Positions 35,427 to 46,199 of a stretch of DNA of 64,000 nucleotides are shown here, in pieces. The stretch covers positions 62,001 through 126,000 of the forward strand of contig NW_025930611.1 in assembly GCF_000764305.2 (NCBI RefSeq), written 5' to 3'. Each line of letters starts with the position of its first letter. The first letter of the stretch is position 1. The position numbers and the translations under genes were made by a program. Source of the stretch: Hyalella azteca. Lineage: Eukaryota > Arthropoda > Malacostraca > Amphipoda > Hyalellidae. The notes beneath the pieces were generated by a model, which saw only the letters and a list, made by a program, of their open reading frames with translations, was not told where the DNA came from and made no database searches.

Positions 35427-35464
35427 CTGTCTCTTATACACATCTAGATGTGTATAAGAGACAG
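35427..35464. other. Nextera mate-pair junction adapter left in the assembly
   Basis: The 38-bp perfect palindrome consists of CTGTCTCTTATACACATCT followed by its reverse complement AGATGTGTATAAGAGACAG. This is the known transposase mosaic-end junction, not natural sequence. Sequence on the two sides may not be adjacent in the genome. Confidence 0.97.
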
Positions 35465-35957
35465 CTCTTGCACTTGGCAAAATGTCCTCAAACTATGAAA
35501 CTGGGCAGCTGCTGATGTAGGTGGAAGCACCTGGGGGTCTACAAATGCTTTGCTAACTACAACTTTTCTGTGAAAGTTATTGAATCGAAGTTTGTCCAGA
35601 GACTCTCCGGTAGCACCCTTGTACAGAAAGACTAGTGCAATCTCTCCAGCCACAAACTGTACCCTGTATTTCACCTTCAGACCCCAGTCATCTTCTCTCT
35701 CAGACCCCAGGATTGAGTTTTGAACACTGTATTCCCTTGACAGGTGTCAGCACTAAGTCTTTCTTCTTACCACCATATCTGTCCCCTGTCCCGCAATAGA
35801 TACAGTTACTTTTGTAATCAAAGCCGTTTCCAATAGATCTCAGTTGGCGTGCTCCATGTTCAGAAGACTCATTAGCTCTTTTTCTGTTTTGGGCTTCAAT
35901 ACTGAATGACCTACAATGGTCCTTGCGACATTGTGTGTGTACTTTTTGTCTAGGCAC
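35465..35957 (-). pseudogene. Fragment of an element-borne, uncharacterised invertebrate protein
   Basis: Two consecutive frames show a possible zinc-binding CIYCGTGDRYGGKKK, then a one-frame change, then SEREDDWGLKVKYRVQF and QVLPPTSAAAQFHSLRTF. The LPPTSAAA...HSLR string is, from memory, common in repetitive invertebrate proteins of unknown function. The frame ends at the adapter, where the next conserved residues would be expected. Confidence 0.45.
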
Positions 35958-36240
35958 TACTTTTGTTACAACTTTTCTTCTTTCACTGGCTTTCTGGATA
36001 CCTTTACAACCCTTGGGTGTTAGTGTTACACATTCTTCACCTTCTGGGACAGGCCTGCTACAAAGGGCTCATTGGGCAACATCCATCTTGGTGCTACCTG
36101 TAAGACATAATGTGATCACCCTCTACCAAGCTTATGTACAAGCTAGACATTCTGTAACAGTGACTATAAGCATGTAATAATCACAAAATACCTCGATATG
36201 GTGTGTCCTGTCTTGAAGTCTGATCAGAGGGCTGCTCTCT

Positions 36241-36490
36241 TAATAATAATAATAGTGGTTTCAGCGTTTATTAGGCCGTACGCCTGTCGCCGATTCTTAA
36301 CATCGCAGAACATTCACAGCATTTTGCGGTCTCGCACTCGCAACTCACTGCTACAATTCTGCTGTGCTTAACCGCCCGGCATCCTTGCCGATTCTGACCA
36401 GAAACTGGCGCACAGATCAGCTGGGAACGAACCCGCGCCTCTCTGCGCCAATCCTGGTAGTCTGAACTTTAACCACTGCGCCACCCTCTC
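36241..36490 (-). mobile_element. tRNA-derived SINE
   Basis: On the minus strand, box A GGTGGCGCAGTGGTTAAAG (near 36484) and box B GCGGGTTCGTTCCC (near 36436) form a good polymerase III promoter. The body ends with taagaatcggcgacaggc and a (TTA)n tail at 36238-36255. The tail motif also occurs in the LINE at 26062-26460. Confidence 0.8.
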
Positions 36491-37089
36491 AATTTCTGGT
36501 CATGTTCTAAAAACTTACACCAGAGAGTCTAGACAATGCTGCCCTCTTACTACAATTAACACACCATTTATGATATAGACACACACACACTCACCCTGCA
36601 TCACACACACACTCCAGGTGCATGTCTGTATATATTATAGGCATTATTCCACATGGCTATATAATCACAATTTTTCACTTTATGGGTGGCTGTTTTTGCA
36701 AATACTAGATTGCTACCACCTTGGATGAAATTTAGTTATTATTAGTGAATACCCTGTACATGAAAACATACATACAGTCACAAGAATAACTGTCGGTCAT
36801 ATTTTAAAAGTGTGTTATTAGGCTTATATTGCCATTCGGCAGTCATTTTTTTAAATCTTAAATTTGACACCCTTCCACTACTTGCATTTTAGAGGATTTT
36901 TAGTATGTTGTTTCTATTGCCCTTCTGGAGCATTGGTGAAAAAATTATTTCTTTTGCAATTTGTTCCGGGTCAAACCTTATTTTTCCTGGACTATAAATA
37001 ATGATTTAGAGGTGACACACAGGTTACTAAGAGTAATGCACCGGTCTAGTAATTTTCTAAAATTTTTACGTTGCTTCATTTTTGATTGA

Positions 37090-37260
37090 AACAAACTTTC
37101 AAAAGATTAGGTTAGGTTAACTTAAGATATGTAGGTCAGATTGGGATAATCATCTGTGCTTAAGAAAGGTTAGGTTACGTTAGGCTAAGATAAATTAAAT
37201 CATTTTGATGTAACAACAAATCGCCCAACTTAACCAACCATAACTTAACTCATCTTTAGC
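37090..37260. repeat. Degenerate aggttaggtta-type stretch
   Basis: Scattered ttaggtta on one side and aacttaacc on the other, similar to 24655-24715. It is not a clean telomeric TTAGG array. Confidence 0.4.
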
Positions 37261-38429
37261 AAACCAAACATTATCTTCTGGAAGTTACGTTTTAATAAAA
37301 AATTGACAATGTAAAAATTTATGAAATTCATTAGACCGACGTATTTCTATTAGAAAAATTTATTTAACTAAGAGCAGTAAAGCCACATACCTGAACTTAT
37401 AACAGCCACTGCGCAGGCGTAAAATGAACATATTTCTCGACTTTAGTGGAGGCCCAACTTTTTCTACCTCAACTGGCAGTTCTTCGCCCTGCTCGGACTC
37501 CGACGGATGCTCCTGTTATACAAGCTGATCTTCTTCAGCATTTGAACTGAACTTCGTACACGCCCCGTTCTGCATCAGCTTCAGCCAGCCACGATTTGTG
37601 AAGTTTGCTTAGCGTCCATTGTAATCCTACAAAATAAATAATTACTATGAATTACTAGCTATTTTGCAGCCAGTAACTCAAACAATGCATTTTTAGTATA
37701 AAACCAGCTGTAATAAAGTAAAATTTAATATACTTATCATTTTTGAGATACTTACGTTATTGTTGTCGCGGTATACAATCGTAATCCGGGATATTTGAGG
37801 AGCTCATGCCGCACATCCACACATCATCAGCACCCAGGCGTCACTAAGAGTTTTCTCCGAACGTTTCCTTCAAGTACCAAGAAGCAATGGAATTAACGTT
37901 TGAGTTATTCGAAAAAAACTCAATTGTTGACGCATTAACTACATTATTGTTGTGGACACAACTCGTTACAAAAGCAAAGGCGTCACAAGTGTGTCGGCAT
38001 GATAAGGTGGCCACCTGAATTAGGAGTTTTCTTTTCAATAATTCTTCCAACGTTTACGACTGCACGGCTGAAGTGGGAGACCCCAAATTTTGTAGAGGTG
38101 CCATTTTTAACTGGAGTTCAAATAGCGACAATTTAATGGCTACATCAAGACACAAATTTATTCGAAACAACCGTGAGTTTACTATTATATTTTGTGTCAT
38201 CCTGCTGAAGTAATGCAATGATCAATTATAAATTACTCGATCAATTACTAATGCCTCGATCAATTCCTCGAGGCATCCGCTTGAGAGCAAAATGATCGAA
38301 AGAATAAGCAGGTCTGACCTTGACGCCATGATGTTGATGGATTTTAGCCAGATTCTGGCATGAAGTGGGATGGATGAATGAAATATATCGAGTTATTTCG
38401 CAGATTAATATATTCTATTGATCATATGG

Positions 38430-38780
38430 AAATGATTAAGCGTTTTATGTTTATTAACCATTTATGACTTTATGTCTACTTCGACTGGTCTGACAACCTA
38501 AGCAATATTTACCGTAGTTTATGATAGCATACAATTTTCTACGATATTCAAAAATTTTCTACTATTTTTTCTTGGATAAGTATGGAATTTAATAATGATC
38601 AAAATTTCAAACTTTTTCATAGCTCTCGTGTAAATGGCACCAACAGATGGAGCATGCCTATCTGCTGTGAGTGCGTGTTGCGTGTGTGAGTGCATGAACT
38701 TATTCGTGACATGTGAATAAACTCAGCTTTCTTGAGTCATGAATGACGTCGTGAATTCGTGAGCGAGGGCTGCTTCAACA
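38430..38780 (+). repeat. Direct repeat, copy 1 (partner 40830-41135)
   Basis: Near-identical over ggagcatgcctatctgctgt through gaattcgtgagcgagggctg, more diverged upstream. A weaker third copy lies at about 43020-43215. Confidence 0.75.
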
Positions 38781-39164
38781 AAAAATACAAATAAACAAAT
38801 AAAGAAAAAATATCCATATTTTAACACGTTTTTCTTAGCTTAGCTTCGCGTTTGTTTGTTTGTTGTTAAAATTGACAACGAAAATTAAACCACTTCTGAT
38901 TGCTCTAGAAATCTGAAATTAGGCATGCAGGCTATTTTCGTCTAACAATTTCAGATACAATCATAAAAACTAGCAATTAGAGGCCTAAATTAGCTTAATT
39001 GAGTAAAGTATATATATGCTATATATATAGTATGACATGCGGGCGCTCACGTTATAGACGAGCAGGCGCTGACGCTGCGTAACATGGATACGTACGTCAA
39101 GTCATACTTTTTAGTCCGTGCAGCAACGGACTAAAAAGGAGAAAATAAAACACTTAAAAAAGCT

Positions 39165-39387
39165 TTTTTAAAAAACCACGTTTTTCTTGTGGACTAAAAA
39201 GTAGAAAATAAATTATGGCTCGCCCCAAAAACGTGGTTCGGGCAGATTTATGATTGAAGCGAAAAGCATACAACACACGAATTTTGGAAATTTGATGGTG
39301 AACATACAGCCCGAGCCACGTTTTTTGGGGCGAGCCATAATTTATTTTCTACTTTTTAGTCCACAAGAAAAACGTGTTTTTTTAAAA
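39165..39387. repeat. Large hairpin with ~73-bp arms
   Basis: Arms around 39170-39243 and 39310-39382 include gtggactaaaaagtagaaaa and its complement, with few mismatches and a ~67-base loop. The assembly gap starts 22 bases later. Confidence 0.85.
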
Positions 39388-39408
39388 AGTATTTTTAAAT
39401 ATTTTATT

Positions 39409-39574
39409 NNNNNNNNNNNNNNNNNNNNNNNNNNNNNNNNNNNNNNNNNNNNNNNNNNNNNNNNNNNNNNNNNNNNNNNNNNNNNNNNNNNNNNNNNNNN
39501 NNNNNNNNNNNNNNNNNNNNNNNNNNNNNNNNNNNNNNNNNNNNNNNNNNNNNNNNNNNNNNNNNNNNNNNNNN
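39409..39574. other. Assembly gap (166 N)
   Basis: Lies between a large hairpin and a 14-bp tandem array, both hard to assemble. Confidence 0.99.
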
Positions 39575-39800
39575 AGACTTAACCAATTAGACTTAACGAC
39601 TTAGACTTAACGACTTAGACTTAACGACTTAGACTTAACGACTTAGACGTAACGACTTAGACTTAACGACTTAGACTTAACGATTTAGACTTAATGAATT
39701 AGACTTAACCAATTAGACTTAACGACTTAGACTTAACGACTTAGACGTAACGACTTAGACCTAACGACTCAGGCTTAACGACTTCGACTTCGACTTAACG
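39575..39800. repeat. 14-bp tandem array
   Basis: About fifteen units of agacttaacgactt with few variants. Confidence 0.9.
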
Positions 39801-39898
39801 ACTTCGGCACTTGTTTCACGATTTCTTTTGGTGAGTTTATCGAGTTATATCGTAGTTTCCCATGTTTATGGTAAATTAAATCAAAGAGCTACAGTCAC

Positions 39899-40066
39899 AT
39901 GAACAAGAGAGCACTGGCCTATGCGGCATTGATTGCTAAGTGCAAAGAAGTTGATCATACAGCCAACAAAGATTTTGCAACGATGAAAAAAAACTCTTTA
40001 TCGAAAAGAATGTGCCACAATGAAGTCGTCAATGCTGTCTGGTGCAGATTGGGATGCTGTATGTGA
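39899..40066 (+). CDS. Small open frame, 55 codons, unknown
   Basis: ATG-initiated frame MNKRALAYAALIAKCKEVDH then NEVVNAVWCRLGCCM. The composition looks protein-like and is rich in Cys and Lys in an AT-rich area. No family is recognised and no splice context was found; it may be a fragment of a repeat-borne gene. Confidence 0.25.
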   Translation: MNKRALAYAALIAKCKEVDHTANKDFATMKKNSLSKRMCHNEVVNAVWCRLGCCM

Positions 40067-40829
40067 ACCCTCATTGTGGTATTTTTTAAAACCATTTTCG
40101 GGACCACCGCGTACGTTTGCATCGCTTTAACCTAATTTTTGTGGCACAAACTGCGATCACTGCAGCGAGCAGCACTAGCTCCTCCATTGTCGCGAACGCA
40201 CTAAAAACTGAAGGAAAGTTTGAGCGTACGGACGCTCTTCAGTCTTCCGTCAAAATCGGTCAAACCTGGCAGGACATGCATGACTGACGATAAGTTTGAG
40301 CGTTTGAACGGGGCTCAAATTATATACCCAATCGCCATTACGGCAATTTTAGGGATCAAAAAATTTTATAAAAATAGCCTTAAAACCATGCTATGGAAAT
40401 TTTCAGTTCCAACCGACCCAGAACTACTGATCATTAGGTGTAAAATTGACGTATCCGAAAATGATTGGATCACTAACTAAATTATTCTTACGTAATCACT
40501 TTCAAACATCACTACAAAACTAATGCCTCTTACGTTTACGCATGTTTGCATAAAAATTGCTACTCATATACTTCATTTTGTTCGAAATTTCAGGAGAATA
40601 TTGATTATGAAAATGTTTTCTCTATTATAATATAGATTTCCTGGGATTAACAATTAACTTAACAAAATATATAACGTAAACAATATATCACGAGTTTGAT
40701 GATCATAAATTATTACTGCGATCGAAATATTGTAGATAGTAAATATATGTTACTCATATAATTCACAATTTTAATTTATTTCATTCATAATATAGAAATA
40801 ATTTATTCGTTTATGTTTATTACGCATTT

Positions 40830-41135
40830 ATGTCTTCTTCGACACGTGTGATCATCCAACATGAACATTTAATGTAGTTTATGATACTATTTAATTTTCT
40901 ACGACTTGCAAAAATTTTCTGCTGATTTTTTGTACCTAACTATGGAATTTTCAAGTTAATGAAATTCCAAACTGTTTTCATAGCTCTCAAGTAAATGGCA
41001 CCTACAGATGGAGCATGCCTATCTGCTGTGAGTGCGTGTTGCGTGTGTGAGTGCATGAACTTATTCGTGACATGCGAATAAACTCAGCTTTCTTGAGTCA
41101 TGAATGACGTCGTGAATTCGTGAGCGAGGGCTGCT
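40830..41135 (+). repeat. Direct repeat, copy 2
   Basis: Partner of 38430-38780; the pair flanks the hairpin, gap and 14-bp array. Confidence 0.75.
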
Positions 41136-41579
41136 CGTGAGGTCAATGGCCTCGTGTTTGTGTATTGATTCTTTTTTAAGGTCTCGTAGCAAGCAAAATT
41201 ATACTAAACATTGTAATCAAGTTTATTTATCATGCAACGTAAATAAGATTACGTATAGTTATTCATCCTGACACATGGTGTATACCGAGAAAATTCCAGC
41301 TCCGTATTATGGAAATTGGTTTAGTTACCCTCACATAAACTTGTGGGATTGACAGGTCATGTTGTCTTTGTTGTATACTCAGTACACTTTTTCTTCCATA
41401 TCTGCAATATATTTTGATAATTTTTCACATATTACGTGCTAATAAGCAGAGTATAGTGCATTACTCAAGTTCTGAATATTATTCACATGGATTTATATCA
41501 CATTGGTCCGATGTTTTATACGGTGGAACAGCACACCCTGCATATATGAGAGTTAATAGATATAAAAAAAATATAAGCT

Positions 41580-42350
41580 AAAGGCCTCATTAGGCTATAA
41601 ATAATATATTAAATATCGCGACGAAGGCACGGTAGCTTGTTGTCTATATCGTTAATTAGGACTGTATTATAAATCCAGTATTAATCCATCAAGCCTCGCG
41701 TGTAGGAACATATGATATAAATAATATACGTTTAAAAATTACTTTTTAAAGACAACACTTCCAAAGAATCCAGTCTCCAATCTTACAGATGTACTATGAA
41801 TTTCTCATTTAATTTTCGAATATTAAAAAAATTAATTTTTTTAATATATAAATTTTTAATATATATTTTTTGTTCACAAATTATTTATTCTATTAATTGA
41901 TTCATGCATTGCCTCTGACTTCACACAAGCGTGCAAAATTTCAGATCAATTAGACAGGTAAAAGTGTGTCAAATATCAGTTAGTTATAAGATTTGTAACA
42001 GACAAATTTTTTTTTTCAATTTTTTTAATATTGAATTTTTTTTAATTTTGAAAATCATTTATTTTGACCAGCAACTCAAGCTGCCGTTGCTTTTGAACAT
42101 TTTCGCGTCCCGTGCTTTGAAAACGATGTCAAATGTTGCACATTTTGCTATGGAAGAATATTTATTTGTCAGCAAAACGAATGAATGATGTTGCCAGTTG
42201 ATGCTGATATCTGATTTTTTCTCATAATAGAGAGAATTTTTCCTCCGCCTTCACAAATAGTTAGAATATTGTTATATGTTGCCTTATAGATAGGTAGATT
42301 CTTACAAAAAATACTAGAATGACGCATTGGCAAATCAAATTGGATAAAGA
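41580..42350 (+). repeat. Dispersed repeat, copy 1 (partner 63530-64000)
   Basis: Shares tatcgttaattagg, caagcctcgcgtgtaggaac, cagcaactcaagc and cattttcgcgtcccgtgctt with the end of the window, in the same orientation. Copy 1 has an AT-rich insertion in the middle. Confidence 0.8.
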
Positions 42351-42464
42351 CTCTTCATTGATTAAATTAATGGCAAAATAATTTCGATACATTGGTTATA
42401 AACCTACGCTTTCCAACTCAGGATTTAACCTCATTCTTCTTAGGAACGCAATTCATTAAATATT

Positions 42465-42620
42465 TTTAGCGCATTTTCTCATTTATGGAAAAAATGCACT
42501 ATTGTGCTCGCCATGTCCGTCTGTCTGTCCGTCCGTCTGTCCGTGACCTCAAGTTTTCGTCGACGAGAAAATGCGCACTCTGTAACTCACTGCAGTGAGT
42601 ACTGAGTTATATTTTTTACT
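42465..42620 (+). repeat. Dispersed palindrome/(GTCC)n repeat, copy 3
   Basis: The clearest copy: AGCGCATTTTCTC at the start and GAGAAAATGCGC after the tract form an inverted repeat, followed by CTCACTGCAGTGAG. The tract alternates GTCCGTCT and GTCC units. Confidence 0.7.
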
Positions 42621-43254
42621 ATGTATTTTGTCCGACGCCGACAAAAAAACCACACACGCTTTTGGCAGAGTCGCTCTCAGTCGCGATGTTGCAATAGCGC
42701 ATCATAAATGCTGGCGACCCACTCGCCATAACTATGGTACGGCGTGCTATTTCTTCAATATTTTCAACATTTGGCATCATCTCAACACGACTGATTCAGT
42801 TGAAGTAACGTGGCATAAACTGAAGTAACGTGTATTGTTCCTAGTGTATACTTTATGAAAACTATTAATCAGTCAAAAATATGCATGCGTACAAAACAGT
42901 TTCCAGCAATTCCTAAGAAAAAACCAAAATGTCGATGAGTCTTAATGCTATTATTTTTTACTGCTGTAGTCACTTTAATTTCACTACATTATCGCTAAAA
43001 ATAAAATTTAAATATATTCTTTTGATAATACAGAAATCAATTAGAGAGTTCATATATTTTTATGTATTTTAACTTATTTTACCATTTTCCTAGTTGACTA
43101 CGTCCACAGCTAGATTTACAGCAGTTTATGCTACAGTTTTCTTTTTGACGATTCGGAATGATTTTCTTTACTTTGTTTTCGTGGGAGATTATAGAATTAT
43201 AAAGTGAATGAATTTCCGTAGCCTGCTCGTAAACACTTATTATACTAGATACCT

Positions 43255-43440
43255 ACTGGTACGTTTGTAAAGCACCTATACGGTACAAACGTACCTATAC
43301 TAGATGGTACGTTTGTACCGCACGTCTGGTACGTTTGTACCGCACGTCTGGTACGTTTGTACCGGACGTCTCTAGAATATAAGACGTCTATCGGAATATA
43401 AGACGTCTATCGGAATAAGACGTCTATCGGATAATCAAGA
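43255..43440. repeat. Cluster of short repeats around ggtacgtttgtacc
   Basis: Three direct 22-base units with ggtacgtttgtaccgcacgt, one inverted copy ggtacaaacgtacc, then three units of aagacgtctatcgg. Confidence 0.75.
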
Positions 43441-43837
43441 AAGAAAGAAAGCGCGGAGTTTGAACTTCTTCATATTAAGAGCCATTAAATAAGTGAGCGA
43501 CTTGTGAGTGGAACACAATCATACATAGAGCCTGCAGGGCAGCTCCACGAGGAGCAGAACGACTGAATTTGTAATAATAAACATAAGCAACTTCTTAACT
43601 TCAATATGAGGAAGAATTCATAAATAGAAAGAATATTTGCCTGTTATTCATAAGGGATCATTTTTCGCACTCTAGGTTTATGGCTCATTAAATTTGGAAT
43701 TTTTATCTTTTATCTTAAAAGTTTCCGCATTACTCCTCAGTATTATACTCATCAAAAGTAACTGCACATACAGGGTGCGCCACAGAAACTTACTTATTTG
43801 AAAGGTCAATATAAACAAAAGTACTCCAGTTATTATT

Positions 43838-44581
43838 TTAATTTTTTTTTATTCGAGAAAACACTATCCCAAATTTTTTTTTCATACAGTTTTGAAAATT
43901 AAATCTCATAAATGACGGCCTCCATTGCGCATAAACTAATGAAGTCGTTTTTTTCATAATGGTTTCCACTCTATGCAGCATATCAATCGGTATTTTGGCA
44001 ATGACGTCGTGAATGTTGTTCTTGAGGTGTGCTATGGTCCGTGGTCGATCGACATAAACCAGAAATTTCAAATATCCCCATAAGAAGAAATCGCATGGAG
44101 TCAAACCTGGAGAGCGTGGCGGCCATTGGAGATCGCCTCTGAGAGAGATGAGGCGGTCGGGGAAATGTTGTCGCAACAAATTCATCGAGTCTCGTGCTGT
44201 GTGTGCTGAGGCTCCATCTTGCTGAAACCACACGTTCCTAAAGTTCATTTCTTCGAGTATTGGAAGAACAAGTTCATCGATCATGTTCCTGTAACGAGCT
44301 CCATAAACGGTAACTGCGCGTTCGTTTTTTTTTAAATAAGGACCAATTATTCCCATTACCGACGTCGCACACCAGACAGTAACTCGCTCACAGTTAAGTG
44401 GCTTCTGGTGAAACTCACGTGGATTTACACCACACCAATAACGCATGTTTAGCCTGTTGACGCAGCCGGAAATGTGGCAGTGAGCCTCGCCACTGAAAAA
44501 AACGACCGCGTCTTCAGGCAGGTTGTCAACCAGCATTTTACATACATTTTGAGGGGATACAAAATCGCGTTCAGTTAATTC
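43838..44581 (-). pseudogene. Mariner transposase, truncated and catalytically dead
   Basis: The open frame runs from a stop at 44582-44584; its first ATG is at 44536 and yields 232 residues. WFQQDGASAHTA holds the second catalytic Asp (107), and PRSPGLTPCDFFLWG holds the third (149), giving the D-41-D spacing of the rosa group. The first catalytic Asp, normally in an FSDEAH motif, is Gly in FSGEAH (residue 16). The N-terminal helix-turn-helix part is missing; a short remnant (LKPYKY) lies in another frame just upstream. The element cannot move itself. Confidence 0.9.
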
Positions 44582-44816
44582 TTATACTTGTAAGGTTTAA
44601 GTTAAGGACGACTCCAATTTGATTCGATAAATTTCCGCCACGACCGCCACCTAACCTCAACAAAGGAGAAATGAAAGCCAGATAAACAAGTATCTATTAA
44701 CCAGAAACAACTACAACAATAATGACTAACGGAACACTCAAATTTATAACATGGAACAGATAACTACGAATAATAGGCAAACGGAACGGCAGATACACGT
44801 AACTTTATAAAGAAAC

Positions 44817-45132
44817 AATATGCTGAAGGCACAATAAGCTTAGGACGCAATATGCTGAAGGCAACACGCAGATGACACTATATGCTGAAGGCAACACGCA
44901 GATGACACTATATGCTGAAGGCAACACGCAAATAACACTATATGCTGAAGGCAACACGCAAATGACACTATATGCTGAAGGCAACACGCAGATGACACTA
45001 TATGCTGAAGGCAATACACAGATGACACTATATGCTGAAGGCAATACACAGAAGACACTATATGCTGAAGGCTATACACAGAAGACACTATATGCTGAAG
45101 GCAATACACAGAAGACACTATATATATGCTGA
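44817..45132. repeat. 30-bp minisatellite inside the mariner element
   Basis: About ten units of tatgctgaaggcaacacgca plus gatgacacta. Period divisible by three, producing spurious frames. Confidence 0.92.
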
Positions 45133-46199
45133 CGGCACTCTATACTGTAGGGTACAAAAAGATGCACAGCATCAGCTGTGAGTGAACACACAATAGGTGT
45201 CAGGACCGGTAGAGACTTGAATGTGGCGGACACTTCCCTAGAAGCGCCGCAGTCGTCGGCCTACGTAGGAGCCGTACTTGTTGGCCAGGCAAGAAATCGA
45301 TCCTGCCAAACAATGGTGGTGAACTACTCTAGTTACACAGATAAATACACAACACAATTATATCAGTTATGCAATTCAAATTAGTGGGTCGGTAAACACT
45401 TATTAGAAAATTCATAAGCTAAATTACAAACACAGAATTAGCCTATCTTATATCTCCACTGCAACTCACCTACTAGGGACGCTACACAGTCACTAGAGCA
45501 CAGTGAGAGGAAGGTGCGCTCCGACCAAGTCTCAACGAAATAATGAATAGGTATCCTAACGCGGACTTCAACCCGGTGATGCCACGTCAGCAAACGCGTC
45601 ACGGTAGCCAACTTAACCGGTAACATCATACCGTATAACTAGAAATAATTTTTGACCACAATAAAGATCTGACAAGGGATGAATTTCCCTTACAGTACTA
45701 CAGAAAATTTATTTGAGAAACTTTGAGAAACAAACTTGGGAACTTTCCCCTTCAGATGCACCCCCTCTCGCCCCTCTACCCGACAAACTAACCGCACAGG
45801 AATTTTTTCAAATAAGTAAGTTTCTGTGGCGCACCCTGTATACTAGCTTATATTATTTGGAGATGAACTTCTCCTTTATTCTGTTCCGTTTGTAATTGCT
45901 GCTACGGAGAGAAGCACCTGAAGGATGCAACGACATATACAGATGCAGCGGCTGTCCCATCAATGGAGGGGGGCGATTTTTAACTCAATTAAAAAACTCT
46001 TCATTAAGGAGGCCTCGGCAATTTAATGCCGAGACATACGGGCTCTCTAAGCTTACATTATATTTCAACATATTTTTCATTTGAAACCTATATAGGGTTG
46101 TACGAGCACAATAATTTATGCAGTTAAAATTCAGACTTACTACGCTACGCTTCCCACTATTTCTTTTTTATAAATTTACTAATATTTTCTATTTTTTAT

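Larger units (their letters stand above)
35243..36994. mobile_element. Element with long imperfect inverted ends (TAGTCCAGGAAA...)
   Basis: The left arm (35243 to about 35410) and right arm (about 36832-36994) are inverted copies sharing tagtccaggaaa, aaattgcaaaaga and aaaatcctctaaaat. The interior holds a protein fragment, a SINE and a sequencing adapter, so the apparent structure may be an assembly product. Confidence 0.5.
43771..45838 (-). mobile_element. Complete rosa-like (DD41D) mariner element
   Basis: Perfect 33-bp terminal inverted repeats (43771-43803 and 45806-45838, starting CAGGGTGCGCCACAGAAAC) are each flanked by TA (43769-43770 and 45839-45840), the target duplication of Tc1/mariner elements. 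It contains a broken transposase and a 30-bp minisatellite, which explains its 2,068-bp length against the usual ~1.3 kb. Confidence 0.92.

Noticed and set aside
37090..37260. Interstitial arthropod telomere (TTAGG)n
   Set aside because: Only scattered, degenerate aggtta words; no contiguous pentamer array.
40220..40480. 86-codon plus-strand frame
   Set aside because: No recognisable motif; composition follows the AT-rich surroundings.
44805..45132. Open frames of 79-92 codons on both strands
   Set aside because: Produced by the 30-bp minisatellite inside the mariner element.
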